This document shows, in pieces, positions 1 through 8,651 of a stretch of DNA of 28,982 bases (the first letter of the stretch is position 1; every line of letters starts with the position of its first letter). The notes below the pieces were generated by a model. The model was not told the origin of the DNA and ran no database searches. It saw only the letters and a list, made by a program, of their open reading frames with translations. The stretch spans positions 1 to 28,982 of the forward strand of contig CAVAPE010000025.1 in NCBI GenBank assembly GCA_963590405.1, in the 5' to 3' direction. The DNA is from Limisoma sp963590405. GTDB taxonomy: Bacteria > Bacteroidota > Bacteroidia > Bacteroidales > Muribaculaceae. The translations under genes were made by a program, and so were the position numbers.

Positions 1-33
1 GCCAACACCAAAGACCTCGAGAAAATCATCTAA
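1..33 (+). CDS. 3' end of an unidentified gene (partial)
   Basis: The window opens inside a reading frame ending ANTKDLEKII followed by TAA at 31-33. A terminator-like hairpin 22 nt downstream supports this being a real gene end. Ten residues are too few to assign a family. Confidence 0.5.
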   Translation, partial: ANTKDLEKII

Positions 34-54
34 GACATAAAAGATTTCATAATT

Positions 55-86
55 AAGCCCTGGATTTCACCATCTAGGGCTTTTTT
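55..86 (+). terminator. Rho-independent terminator after the first gene
   Basis: AAGCCCT (55-61) pairs with AGGGCTT (76-82), with a further GAT/ATC pairing inside the loop, and the stem runs into six T at 81-86. It lies just after the stop at 31-33. Confidence 0.75.
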
Positions 87-121
87 CGTCGATGCAATTG
101 CTTGTGGCCGGTTAAATGAGC

Positions 122-129
122 TATCTTTG
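122..129 (+). promoter_or_regulatory. Putative -7 promoter element of the ORF6N gene
   Basis: TATCTTTG is an exact match to the Bacteroidetes -7 consensus TAnnTTTG. A weak -33-like ATTG lies at 97-100, 21 nt upstream. It sits 58 nt before the ATG at 188, which supports transcription of the frame beginning at 188 rather than a start at 294. Confidence 0.55.
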
Positions 130-187
130 TATTAGATTATGGCAGTTGCTCTGTAAAATAGTCAACTGTAATGAAACATAAACAACT

Positions 188-325
188 ATGCCAAAAATAA
201 CAACAGAAGTGTGTGACATCACAAAACCAAATGTTGCTAATACAGATATGGTACCTGCTTTGAACGCAGAAAGTATTCAAAGGTGTATATATTATGTTCG
301 TGGTAACCAAAATACTAGATCGTGA
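188..325 (+). pseudogene. N-terminal fragment of the ORF6N-domain gene, separated by a frameshift
   Basis: The ATG at 188 opens a 45-codon frame that stops with TGA at 323-325. Its end reads ...IYYVRGNQ, which matches how ORF6N domains begin (an I-Y-x-V-R-G-Q-like strand just before 'LDRDLA'). The continuation (ILDRDLAKLYQVE) is in the frame of the ORF starting at 294. The two frames cross at the A-run 309-312 (CAAAATA). Restoring the usual spacing needs one base fewer or two more in that run. This may be a real inactivating frameshift, an assembly error, or less likely programmed slippage. Confidence 0.6.
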
Positions 326-1112
326 CTTAGCAAAACTATATCAAGTAGAAACTGCACAGTTAAACCGTCAAGTGAAACGCAATGCTGCGCGTTTTCCTGA
401 TGATTTCATGTTCCAACTTACAGAGGAAGAGGTTAATAACTTGAAATGCCAAAATGGCATTTCAAGTTGGGGCGGCGATAGAAGGGCTTTGCCGCATGCT
501 TTTACAGAACAAGGTATAGCCATGTTGGCGGGATTGCTGCGAAGTGAAATGGCTATAAGGACGAATGTGGCAATTATGCGAGCTTTTGTTGCTATGCGTC
601 GTTTTATTTCTGTTAATTCTGGTATGTTTCAGCGCATAGAGAGATTGGAGCAACACCAATTGTTGACAGACCAAAAGATGGAACAGGTATTGCAGCGTAT
701 GGATGAATTATCGCCGTCCATTGCTCCTGAGCAAATATTTGCCACAGGGTGTGTGTGGGATGCCTGGGATTATGTTTCTCAGTTAGTGCGTAGTGCAAAA
801 GACCATATTGTGTTGGTTGATAATTTTGTCGATGAACGTGTGCTTACATTGTTAACAAAAAGGAAAAAGGGAGTGAAGGCAACAATACACTCTCGATATA
901 CTGAACAGTTTAAATTGGATTTGGATAAACATAATACACAATATGATGCCATTAAATTTATTCAACTTCCCCACAAGGCGCACGACCGCTTTTTGGTTAT
1001 TGACAATGATGTGTATCTTCTTGGAGCAAGTGTGAAAGATATGGGGACAAGCCTTTGTGCCATTACAAAGATGGAAATCTTGCCAGCAACAGTGTTGGCA
1101 TTGTTGAAATAG
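294..1112 (+). CDS. ORF6N domain-containing protein (main part; 5' end frameshifted)
   Basis: The N-terminal ~100 residues form an ORF6N domain (LDRDLAKLYQVET, NRQVKRNAARFPDDFMFQLT, AFTEQGIAMLAGLL), a DNA-binding domain of the KilA-N/RhuM group found in phage and mobile-element regulators. A short linker or coiled segment follows. The C-terminal ~130 residues carry HDRFLVIDNDVYLLGASVKD, resembling the single HxRF..D motif of the PLD/HKD-like domain often fused to ORF6N in Bacteroidales. The ATG at 294 lies inside the domain's first strand, so it is probably not the natural start; the preceding frame from 188 supplies the missing residues. Whether a functional protein is made is unclear. No phage genes are adjacent, so it looks like a solitary accessory gene. 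Confidence 0.75.
   Translation: MFVVTKILDRDLAKLYQVETAQLNRQVKRNAARFPDDFMFQLTEEEVNNLKCQNGISSWGGDRRALPHAFTEQGIAMLAGLLRSEMAIRTNVAIMRAFVAMRRFISVNSGMFQRIERLEQHQLLTDQKMEQVLQRMDELSPSIAPEQIFATGCVWDAWDYVSQLVRSAKDHIVLVDNFVDERVLTLLTKRKKGVKATIHSRYTEQFKLDLDKHNTQYDAIKFIQLPHKAHDRFLVIDNDVYLLGASVKDMGTSLCAITKMEILPATVLALLK
441..465. repeat. Perfect 11-bp inverted repeat with 3-nt loop inside the ORF6N gene
   Basis: TTGAAATGCCA (441-451), AAA, TGGCATTTCAA (455-465). It encodes the LKCQNGIS stretch of the ORF6N domain. A perfect 11-bp hairpin inside coding sequence is longer than expected by chance. It is not followed by a T-run, so it is not a classic terminator. Confidence 0.8.
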
Positions 1113-1252
1113 AATAATTTCCCATTTTTCCTGCTTTGCGGTTTGTCGATAAAAGATGGGGGAATGGCGGGTGTAAGAGTGGAAGTTTCGGGGGAATTAT
1201 ATCATTTTGAATAAAAAATAGTTATCGATTGCGAAAAATTTCTTAAAAAATA

Positions 1253-1284
1253 TTTGCATATTAGAAAAATTTTCACTCAATTTG
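1253..1284 (+). promoter_or_regulatory. Putative promoter of the susC/susD-like operon
   Basis: TTTG at 1253-1256 is followed after 20 nt by TCAATTTG at 1277-1284, one mismatch from TAnnTTTG and at the canonical Bacteroidetes spacing. It predicts a leader of about 125 nt before the ATG at 1418. This is the best signal in the AT-rich, otherwise empty stretch 1113-1417. No hybrid two-component, ECF sigma or anti-sigma gene lies nearby to explain regulation. Confidence 0.45.
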
Positions 1285-1417
1285 CAATGCTGATTGATGA
1301 GTAACTGCTTTTGAAAAGGCTTTGAAAAACATTAGGCAAAACGTTATAACCCTAAATTAGAATTAACACCTCGTAATGGCAACATGCGAGAAAATAACCT
1401 AATATAAAAATTTGCTT

Positions 1418-4400
1418 ATGAAAAAATTAAGTGCAATGTTCGTGGCACTATCACTGGCTGGAGCAACCCCATTTATACCGATGGGGTCGGGTACGGCATT
1501 TGCCCAGACCCAGAGCAGTGAAGTTTCAGGAACGGTTTATGATTCCAATGGCGAGCCTCTAATCGGGGCAATAGTAACGGTCAAAGGCACAAACCGCGGT
1601 GTGGCAACCGATGCTGACGGTAAATTCCATCTGCAGGCCAAACCAGGACAGGTGCTTACAGTTTCTTATGTCGGGTCGAAGACTCAGGAAATTGCAGTCG
1701 GCGTTTCCAAGAACTACACGGTGACTTTGAAAAGCACTACTCAAGACCTTGACGAGGTTGTCGTAACCGCACTCGGTATCAAGCGCGACAAGAAGGCCCT
1801 CGGTTATGCAATCGACGACATCAAGGCCGACGAACTTATGAAGAACAAAAACACCAACGCCATCAACTCATTGGCAGGTAAGATTGCCGGTGTCAACATC
1901 ACCCAGTCGTCGGGTGCTGCTGGTGCTGGTTCGCAAATCATCCTGCGTGGTGGTACATCAGGTTCGGAGAGTATGGATAACCAACCTCTTTTCGTGGTAG
2001 ATGGTGTTACCTACGATAACTCTACATCCGTTGTCGGCAACTCGGCATTCGACGGTATGATGAGTTCCGCAACAACATCGAGCAACCGTGTGATGGATAT
2101 CAACCCTGAGGATATCGAGAGCATGTCAGTCCTCAAAGGTCCGGCAGCATCTGCGCTCTACGGCTCACGTGCAGCCAACGGTGTTGTGATTATCACTACA
2201 AAACAAGGTAAGGAAGGCTCTGTGGAAGTCAACCTTAGCGCAAAATACATGACCTCTTGGGCAAAGTCGCTTCCTAAGACACAAGGCCAATACAAACGTG
2301 GCTACATGGAAGACGAGTATGACCAAGCCGGCAACTACACTGGTACTGTCTACAAGGACCTTAACAGTTACAATGCTTGGGGCGAGAAGTATGGCACCGA
2401 CACTCCATATTACAATAACATCGGTGACTTCTTCCAGAACGGTGGCGTTTGGGACACCAACTTGAGCGTGGCTGGCGGTACGAAGAACAGCAAGTTCTAT
2501 CTCTCTGGTTCATACTACGACCAAGACGGTATCGTGCCAACAACAGGCTACACCAAGACAACATTCCGCTTCAACGGCGAGCAGAAGTTCAAGATCTTCA
2601 CCTTCGGTGCCAACGCAGCCTATAGCGATGCCCGCACAACAAAGACCCTTACGGGTGCGGCTCTCTATGGTTCAAGCGGTACAGGTGCCCTCTATGGTGT
2701 GTACACTTGGGCTCCGAACTCCGACATGAAGCAATATCTTGCTGAGGACGGTTCGCGCTACCGCCAGTTTGGCAACAACCTCGACCCATGGGACGAGAAG
2801 GACAACCCATACTGGATTGTGAACAAGAACAAGTTTACCGACAAGACCGAGCGTTTCACTGGTAACTTCAACATAAAGGCAGACCTCACCGACTGGTGGT
2901 GGATCAACTACCGCATGGGTGTTGACTCATATACAACCCAGAACTCTACACGCTACGCTCCTGGTGGCGCTGTAAAGCAAGTATGGCAAAACGGTATGAT
3001 GAGCGACAACTCGTTGAGATACCGCTTCCTCTCGACCAACTTGATGACCAACTTCAACAAGCAGTTCGGCGACTTCAACGTAAACCTCATGCTCGGTACC
3101 ACAACCGAATATATGCGCAGCAACCGCACTTACATGATGGCATGGAACTTTGCTGTTGACGGTCTTTACAGTTACGAGAACGCAACCGACGACAACAAGA
3201 AGTTCAAGAGCGGCACAACTCGCACACGCCTCCTCGGTGTTTACGGCGAACTTCGTGCTGACTGGCGCAACGCAATCTTCTTGACAGTGACAGGACGTAA
3301 CGACTGGAACTCAACTCTTCCAAAGAGCAGCCGTTCATTCTTCTATCCTTCTGTCAGCGGTGCTGTAGCATTCTCTGAACTTTTGGGTGATGCTCGTCCA
3401 GAATGGTTGACCTTCGGTAAGGTTCGCGCATCTTGGGCAGAGGTAGGTAAAGGTACAACAGCCTATGCAACCAACACTACACTTTGGGGCGTACGCACAT
3501 ATCTCGGTGGCGTCAGCGGTGTAGGTAACTCATGGACCCGTGGTAACCCATACTTGGTACCTGAGAAGACCCGTTCTACTGAAGTCGGCCTCGAACTCCG
3601 CTTCTTCCAGAACCGTTTGAAATTTGATATCGCTTACTACACCAACAACTCTATCAACCAGATTATCTCTCCGCGTGGACCGCAATCTACTGGTTACATC
3701 TTCTGTATGCAGAACGTAGGTACAGTCTACAACAAGGGTCTTGAAATCAGCATCGGTGGCACACCAGTACAGACTAAGGACTTCACTTGGGAGACAAGCA
3801 TCAACGGTGCAGGCAACCGCGGCCGCATGGAAGGTCTTCCTGCAGGTATGGACGTAATGTATGTAACCGACGTTCAATATGGCAACGTTCAGGCTGCAAC
3901 ATTCAGTGGCGGTAGTTTCATGGCAATTGCCGGTAAGAAATGGAAACGCGCTGAAAGCGGCGAACTCATCCTCGACAAGAACGGTATGCCAACCAGCGAC
4001 CAGAAGACTTATGAAGTTGCTAACCGTGAGGCTAAATTCACTGGCGGTTGGAACAACACCTTCACTTACAAGAACTTCTCTCTTAATATGTTGTGGGAGT
4101 TCCGTGTAGGCGGTGCAGTGTTCAACGGTACAAAATACGCTATGACACAATGCGGTGTTAGCCAGTTCTCAGCCGACGTACGTAACCAGCCTCTCACCAT
4201 CTCTGGTGTTGACGAAACGGGCAATCCTGTAAGCAACACTTGGGAGCCTGACAAGACTTACGTGTTCAACGGTCAGACAATGCTTGGCTACAACATCATC
4301 AAGGAGTACTACACTAACTACTACAACTTGGAGTCAAGCAACTGGATTACAAATGTAAATGCACTTCGTCTCCGCACAATTTCGCTCTCTTACGACATTC

Positions 4401-4609
4401 CTAAGTCAGCGCTCGCAAAGACTAAGTTCATCAAGCGTGCAGTCGTTACTGCAACTGCCAACAACCTGCTTCTCTTCACCAACTATGACGGCGACCCAGA
4501 GGCAGCAGCCAGCGGTTCAGGTGTAGGTGGTTCATCATCTGTAGGCTTCGACTATTGCGGTGTTCCTGCAACAGCAAGTTTCGCACTCGGTGTCAACCTC
4601 ACTTTCTAA
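1418..4609 (+). CDS. SusC/RagA-family TonB-linked outer membrane protein
   Basis: A 1063-residue TonB-dependent transporter of the SusC/RagA family, the outer-membrane barrel that imports oligosaccharides or peptides under a SusD lid. A signal peptide ends near AFA|QTQ (residue 29). Residues ~36-105 form the carboxypeptidase-regulatory-like (CNA-B type) domain (VSGTVYDSNGEPLIGAIVTVKGT). The TonB-box/plug region begins at DEVVVTALG (112-120), with a plug containing ILRGGTSG and PLFVVDGV. The barrel ends with the aromatic terminus NLTF. There is no N-terminal STN domain, so it is not expected to signal to an anti-sigma factor directly. I chose ATG 1418 over the TTG at 1412 because MKK starts a standard signal peptide. 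The susD-like gene follows after 29 nt. No glycoside hydrolase is adjacent, so the substrate cannot be inferred. Confidence 0.95.
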   Translation: MKKLSAMFVALSLAGATPFIPMGSGTAFAQTQSSEVSGTVYDSNGEPLIGAIVTVKGTNRGVATDADGKFHLQAKPGQVLTVSYVGSKTQEIAVGVSKNYTVTLKSTTQDLDEVVVTALGIKRDKKALGYAIDDIKADELMKNKNTNAINSLAGKIAGVNITQSSGAAGAGSQIILRGGTSGSESMDNQPLFVVDGVTYDNSTSVVGNSAFDGMMSSATTSSNRVMDINPEDIESMSVLKGPAASALYGSRAANGVVIITTKQGKEGSVEVNLSAKYMTSWAKSLPKTQGQYKRGYMEDEYDQAGNYTGTVYKDLNSYNAWGEKYGTDTPYYNNIGDFFQNGGVWDTNLSVAGGTKNSKFYLSGSYYDQDGIVPTTGYTKTTFRFNGEQKFKIFTFGANAAYSDARTTKTLTGAALYGSSGTGALYGVYTWAPNSDMKQYLAEDGSRYRQFGNNLDPWDEKDNPYWIVNKNKFTDKTERFTGNFNIKADLTDWWWINYRMGVDSYTTQNSTRYAPGGAVKQVWQNGMMSDNSLRYRFLSTNLMTNFNKQFGDFNVNLMLGTTTEYMRSNRTYMMAWNFAVDGLYSYENATDDNKKFKSGTTRTRLLGVYGELRADWRNAIFLTVTGRNDWNSTLPKSSRSFFYPSVSGAVAFSELLGDARPEWLTFGKVRASWAEVGKGTTAYATNTTLWGVRTYLGGVSGVGNSWTRGNPYLVPEKTRSTEVGLELRFFQNRLKFDIAYYTNNSINQIISPRGPQSTGYIFCMQNVGTVYNKGLEISIGGTPVQTKDFTWETSINGAGNRGRMEGLPAGMDVMYVTDVQYGNVQAATFSGGSFMAIAGKKWKRAESGELILDKNGMPTSDQKTYEVANREAKFTGGWNNTFTYKNFSLNMLWEFRVGGAVFNGTKYAMTQCGVSQFSADVRNQPLTISGVDETGNPVSNTWEPDKTYVFNGQTMLGYNIIKEYYTNYYNLESSNWITNVNALRLRTISLSYDIPKSALAKTKFIKRAVVTATANNLLLFTNYDGDPEAAASGSGVGGSSSVGFDYCGVPATASFALGVNLTF

Positions 4610-4638
4610 ACATTGTGTAACTAATAAGACTATTCATT

Positions 4639-6507
4639 ATGAAACTATATAAATCATTATTGCTTGGTGTAGCAGGAATGTCGATGCTGACGTTCTCATC
4701 GTGCAACGATTGGCTCGACATCAACACCGACCCTGACAACCCAACGGATGCAAGTGCACAATACCAACAGCGTTTGGCCCACATCCAGTTCTATACTAAC
4801 GATGCCAACCAGTTTGCAGCATGGCGTTCGTCAATGGCAATGGGCGACTGGACTAAAAACACTGGCGGCGGCACATACGCCAACATGAGCGACTGGCTTC
4901 CTGCCGACGGTATCGTAACCACTCCTTACCAATGGTTCTTCGTCGGAGCACAAGTCAACAACCAGGATATGTACGACAAGGCAATGGCAGTTGAAAACTA
5001 TCAGTTTGCTGGTGCTGCGAAACTCCTCCGTGCATACGGCTTCATGCTTATGACCGACCTCTACGGCGAGATGCCTTACACTCAGGCTTGCGGTGCTAAC
5101 GCAACTCCAGAATACGACACAGGTCGCACAATCTTCATGGGCTGTATCACAGACATCGAAGAGGCTATCGAACTTCTCAATAAGGGTTTGAACCAGAAGT
5201 CATCGCTTCCTTCTCTCGCAGTGGGCGACTCCTGGAACGGCGGCGACGTGAACAAGTGGATTAAACTCGCTTATCTGCTCAAGGCACGCTGGCTGAACCA
5301 CCTTATCAAGAAAGGTGCTGGTAGTTACAAGGACGGTAAGTATGACGCTAGCGAAATCATTGCCTGCCTCGACAAGGCAATGCAGAGCAATGCCGACAAC
5401 ACTATCGTGGACCACACCGATGCCAACAGTTCGAGCCACGACGTGCTTGGCTGGGACGAGCCGGTTGACTACTCACCACTCTACTCGGTTTGCGGTATGA
5501 ACTCTGGCTACATGCCAACTAAGTGCCTCTACGACAACTTGACAAACTTTGCAGGTTATGGTGTTGAGGACCCACGTGCTGACCACATCCTCCCATGGGC
5601 TAAATCGCAGAAGAGCGCCGACACTCCAGCCGAAATCAAATGGAATGGCAACTGGCGTCGTTCACTCGGCGTAGACCTCCAGTCGAACATCCGCACAAGC
5701 GGTGGCCCTATCCGTGCAAACTTCAACAAGACTACTGGCAGTTGGTACTGCGAAGATGCTGCTGATGCTCGCAAAGGCGATACAGTATATATCGAAGGTA
5801 CAAGTTCTTCGAAGGGCTACGCAGCCAACGTTGACTTGCTCTACCGTCGCGTGAAAGGCGATGACCGCTCGGCAGAGTCTGGAACATTCTACACTCGCGT
5901 GTCTGCTCCTACCTACATCGGTACATACGCAGAGGCTTGCTTTATCCGCGCAGAAGTTCTCTTCAACAAGGGCGACCGCGGTGGTGCATTTGAGGCATAC
6001 AAGAAAGGTATCCAAGCAAGCATCGAGTTGATGAACTCTAAACTTAAAGTTTGGGTCGGCGAAGACAGCAGTCTTGCAGATTGCCCGTCGTTTACTCCAA
6101 TGGAGCAAACAGCCATCGACAACTTCCTCCAGAACGGTATCGGTTCGTCAGCCGACATCACTTTGGGCAAAATCCTTACCCAAAAGCGTATCGCGTTGCT
6201 CTACTCGATGGAAATCTGGAACGATATGCGTCGCTACGACTTCAATCCTGAATACTTCCTCGGCTGGAACATTCCTGCGGCTTACTACCAGACTGCAAAC
6301 GCAATGAAGGCAATCCCTGTTGGCAAGCAATTCCGCCGCTGGCGTCAGTGCTCACACGAGTACAACTACAACAGCAAGAACCTTCAGGCAATTGGTAGCC
6401 AAGTGCCTGGTGCAGTGATGACCGACTCGGAAGGCAAGGAGACAATGTGGAACCGCGCCGACGATGCATGGACCATCAACGTATGGTGGGACTCTAACCA
6501 AGAGTAA
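4639..6507 (+). CDS. SusD/RagB-family nutrient-binding outer membrane lipoprotein
   Basis: This 622-residue protein is the surface lid partner of the upstream SusC-like transporter. A lipoprotein signal peptide ends in LTFSSC (Cys22), followed by NDWLDINTDPDNPTDA, the typical start of the SusD-like_2 group. Helical repeat signatures such as KLLRAYGFMLMTDLYGEMPYTQA fit the TPR-like SusD fold, and the C-terminal part has LTQKRIALLYSMEIWNDMRRYDF. It probably shares one transcript with the susC-like gene, ending at the terminator at 6538. The bound ligand is unknown. Codon use matches the preceding gene and is strongly biased to NNC/NNT, suggesting high expression. Confidence 0.93.
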   Translation: MKLYKSLLLGVAGMSMLTFSSCNDWLDINTDPDNPTDASAQYQQRLAHIQFYTNDANQFAAWRSSMAMGDWTKNTGGGTYANMSDWLPADGIVTTPYQWFFVGAQVNNQDMYDKAMAVENYQFAGAAKLLRAYGFMLMTDLYGEMPYTQACGANATPEYDTGRTIFMGCITDIEEAIELLNKGLNQKSSLPSLAVGDSWNGGDVNKWIKLAYLLKARWLNHLIKKGAGSYKDGKYDASEIIACLDKAMQSNADNTIVDHTDANSSSHDVLGWDEPVDYSPLYSVCGMNSGYMPTKCLYDNLTNFAGYGVEDPRADHILPWAKSQKSADTPAEIKWNGNWRRSLGVDLQSNIRTSGGPIRANFNKTTGSWYCEDAADARKGDTVYIEGTSSSKGYAANVDLLYRRVKGDDRSAESGTFYTRVSAPTYIGTYAEACFIRAEVLFNKGDRGGAFEAYKKGIQASIELMNSKLKVWVGEDSSLADCPSFTPMEQTAIDNFLQNGIGSSADITLGKILTQKRIALLYSMEIWNDMRRYDFNPEYFLGWNIPAAYYQTANAMKAIPVGKQFRRWRQCSHEYNYNSKNLQAIGSQVPGAVMTDSEGKETMWNRADDAWTINVWWDSNQE

Positions 6508-6537
6508 CAAACGAATCAGTTAAACATAGCACTTAAC

Positions 6538-6576
6538 GGGGGTGCGGCAAGAGATTGTCGCACCCCCCATTTTTTT
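6538..6576 (+). terminator. Strong terminator of the susC/susD-like operon
   Basis: A 12-pair stem, GGGGGTGCGGCA (6538-6549) with TGTCGCACCCCC (6556-6567, one G-T pair), has a 6-nt loop and is followed by a T-run at 6570-6576. It lies between the convergent SusD-like and ATPase A genes. The minus-strand side lacks a clear T-run, so it mainly serves the plus strand. Confidence 0.85.
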
Positions 6577-6595
6577 CGCCGAGTTGGCATTTTCC

Positions 6596-7789
6596 TTAAG
6601 AAAGCAACCAGTCCAGCACGTACATTTGCTTGATGCCGTTGTGGTAGACAATAGGGTCGTTGTCGAGTGTGAGCATATACTTCGGGTAGGAGTCGGAGAG
6701 GGCAGCCAGAGGAGCAAGTTCGCGCTGAAGGGTTGCTTTGTCTCTTACGCTAAGCGACACTTGGTAGTAGGAGCATTGCCCACCTTTGGTCACAATGAAG
6801 TCTATTTCCGCATTGCCAACTTTTCCCACATATACGTCCCCACCTCTGCGGGCAAGTTCAAGGTAGACGACATTTTCCAGAATATGTCCGAGGTCGCCGC
6901 CTTTTCGCCCGTTTATCACATTACGCAGGCCCACATCCGCAAGGTAGAGTTTCATCCCCGTTTTCAGCAGTTGTTTGCCTTTAGTGTCGTATTTCGGCAC
7001 AGGATAGAAAATGTAACTGTTCACAAGGGCGGATATGTAACTCTCAACAGTGTGGGAGGAGATTTTTCTTCCCAATGAAGTCATCGTGTCGCTTATGCGC
7101 TTTATCACCGATATGTTGCCAATGTTGTCCGACAGAAATTTCACGATGCTGTCGAGCATCATAACATCTGTGATTTTCTTGCGTTCCACCACGTCTTTCA
7201 GCACAATGGTGTGGTACAGTCCCGTGAGATACTCGTTTACCATCTCTTCATTGTTGCGTATCTGTGCAACGTAGGGCATAGAGCCGTATTCGATGTATTG
7301 TCGGTAGGCAGTTTCCAGACTCGTAGATTCTAGCAGTGACTGCACATGTTCGCGGAATGAAAAAGGCAAAAGTTTGATTTCCACAAACCTGCCTGTAAGC
7401 ATAGTGGCAATCTCTCCAGAAAGCAGATAGGCATTTGAACCAGTGACGTAGATGTCTACATTGTCAGATAGGAATAGACTATCAATGGCCTTCTGAAAGT
7501 CTTTGACCATTTGGATTTCGTCGAAAAACAGATAGTTCATCCGCCCCTCGCACAGGCGACTTTTCACCTGTTTGTGCAAGGCTCTGTAGTCGAGCAAAGG
7601 CTCGTTGTCGATGTCCTCAAAGTTGTACTCCTGTATCTGTTCTGCCGACACGCCATTGTTTAGCAACTGCTGGCTAAACATCTTGAGAAGCGATGACTTT
7701 CCGCATCGGCGTATGCCCGTTATCACCTTGATTATCCTTTTGTCTTTCCATTTTTCGAGGGTAGACAAATATTCCTTACGTTCTATCAT
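6596..7789 (-). CDS. ATPase A: AAA_14 / DUF4143 ATP-binding protein
   Basis: 397 residues from ATG at 7789. The N-terminal AAA_14 ATPase has Walker A GIRRCGKSS (25-33), Walker B YLFFDEIQ (86-93) and a sensor-like VTGSN (115-119). The C-terminal DUF4143 region (~195-345) resembles a PD-(D/E)XK nuclease fold. It keeps EIDF (328-331), but where the other two paralogues here have EVK it reads QVS (343-345), so the nuclease-like site is probably inactive. This is known as a subtype of the family. The frame stays open 47 codons further upstream, but that extension is the repeat array and a promoter, so I reject it. Three direct repeats with a 40-nt period lie directly upstream. The function of this large Bacteroidales paralogue family is not established. 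Confidence 0.88.
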   Translation of the reverse strand: MIERKEYLSTLEKWKDKRIIKVITGIRRCGKSSLLKMFSQQLLNNGVSAEQIQEYNFEDIDNEPLLDYRALHKQVKSRLCEGRMNYLFFDEIQMVKDFQKAIDSLFLSDNVDIYVTGSNAYLLSGEIATMLTGRFVEIKLLPFSFREHVQSLLESTSLETAYRQYIEYGSMPYVAQIRNNEEMVNEYLTGLYHTIVLKDVVERKKITDVMMLDSIVKFLSDNIGNISVIKRISDTMTSLGRKISSHTVESYISALVNSYIFYPVPKYDTKGKQLLKTGMKLYLADVGLRNVINGRKGGDLGHILENVVYLELARRGGDVYVGKVGNAEIDFIVTKGGQCSYYQVSLSVRDKATLQRELAPLAALSDSYPKYMLTLDNDPIVYHNGIKQMYVLDWLLS

Positions 7790-7796
7790 AGCGCAT

Positions 7797-7900
7797 AAAA
7801 ATGAAATCCATTGCAAATATACTACAATTTCTGATGAAAAATGAAATCCATTGCATTTTTGGTGTGGGTTTGGGGCGAAAATGAAATGCGTTGCATTTTT
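7797..7900. repeat. Repeat array A: three 24-nt direct repeats, exact 40-nt period
   Basis: Copies lie at 7797-7820, 7837-7860 and 7877-7900, sharing AAAATGAAATCCATTGCA-like sequence (adjacent copies 21/24 identical). Two unique 16-nt spacers separate them. In the ATPase direction each copy is an imperfect palindrome: AAAAATG at one end and CATTTTT at the other, with AAT..ATT inside. The copy nearest the gene has its left arm changed to ATATTTG, which forms the -7 box. A decayed fourth copy may start at 7917, again 40 nt on, where AAAAA and a few other bases agree. Each copy also contains an ATG or TTG that would begin M/L-Q-W-I-S-F. Confidence 0.85.
7814..7821 (-). promoter_or_regulatory. 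-7 element of ATPase A, fused to its nearest repeat
   Basis: On the minus strand this reads TATATTTG, an exact TAnnTTTG match, 24 nt before the ATG at 7789. A weak -33-like TTTC (7843-7846, inside the middle repeat copy) lies 21 nt upstream. The promoter is thus built out of the repeat array. Confidence 0.7.
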
Positions 7901-7989
7901 GCGAGGGTGTGGCAATAAAAACGGAGCCACAGTTTCTCACGAAACCATGACCCCTCCTAAACACTATCACCTATGAATTAATATCTGTA

Positions 7990-8511
7990 TTAAGCACGTC
8001 GTGCGGCGTATTCGCGCAGAAATGCTTCAGATTTGTCGTTGTAGAGATATTCCACGTCGGTGAGCGGACGGTCGCCGAAAGTGGCGTATTGCATCACCTG
8101 AAGGGCAACAAACTGCTTGTCGGCCGATGCGTAGAAATCGAGATGCACTTTGCTGATGTCGCTCGTGCGGAAGTCGCCGATTGAGGTGTTGTTCTCGAGC
8201 AGCGAGCGCAGTTGCGGCATCTGCTCAATGGTGTAGTCGCTCGTGGTGCGGCGCACGGCGCTGTGGGTCGGCGCATAGACCCAGTGGCGCAGGTTGAAGA
8301 GTAGCATGCACAAGCCAGCGGCAGTCACTGCCCAACCACAGAACATACGGAGCATGTTGAGGTTCGACTTCGGGTCGGCTGTGGAGAGAAAGATAGAGAT
8401 TACAAGTCCGACGACCACGAGGATAATGCCCAGCGTGGCAGTCTTCGGGTTGATTACTTTCTTGAGGTCTTTGCAGGTGTCGTACGACAGTATGTTTTTT
8501 GTTGATTCCAT
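7990..8511 (-). CDS. Small membrane protein of unknown function (173 aa)
   Basis: I do not recognise a named family. Residues ~24-43 (ATLGIILVVVGLVISIFLST) and ~53-72 (MLRMFCGWAVTAAGLCMLLF) are two predicted membrane helices joined by a short loop. A soluble C-terminal ~100 residues rich in charged residues follows and should face the cytoplasm. The start MESTKNI is taken from ATG at 8511. Codon use resembles neighbouring genes, so it is probably real. No obvious partner flanks it; the region 8512-8651 upstream shows no consensus -7 box. Confidence 0.7.
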   Translation of the reverse strand: MESTKNILSYDTCKDLKKVINPKTATLGIILVVVGLVISIFLSTADPKSNLNMLRMFCGWAVTAAGLCMLLFNLRHWVYAPTHSAVRRTTSDYTIEQMPQLRSLLENNTSIGDFRTSDISKVHLDFYASADKQFVALQVMQYATFGDRPLTDVEYLYNDKSEAFLREYAARRA

Positions 8512-8651
8512 TTCTTTTTATGTTTTTGTTTGAGTGAATAAAAAATCTGTTGTGGGCGCGTGGAAATGCATCGGTGCGACATGCGCACAGTGTTGGCGTA
8601 TGTCATTGTCGAGATGCTCCGAACCCCTTGGCGGAGTAGAAATGGAATTGG

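Noticed and set aside
7797..7900. Array A as a mini CRISPR
   Set aside because: Only three diverged copies, 16-nt spacers, no cas genes, and the first repeat forms a promoter box of the adjacent gene.
7790..7930. 47-codon N-terminal extension of ATPase A
   Set aside because: It translates the repeat array and the -7 box and adds no conserved ATPase sequence; the ATG at 7789 aligns with the family start.
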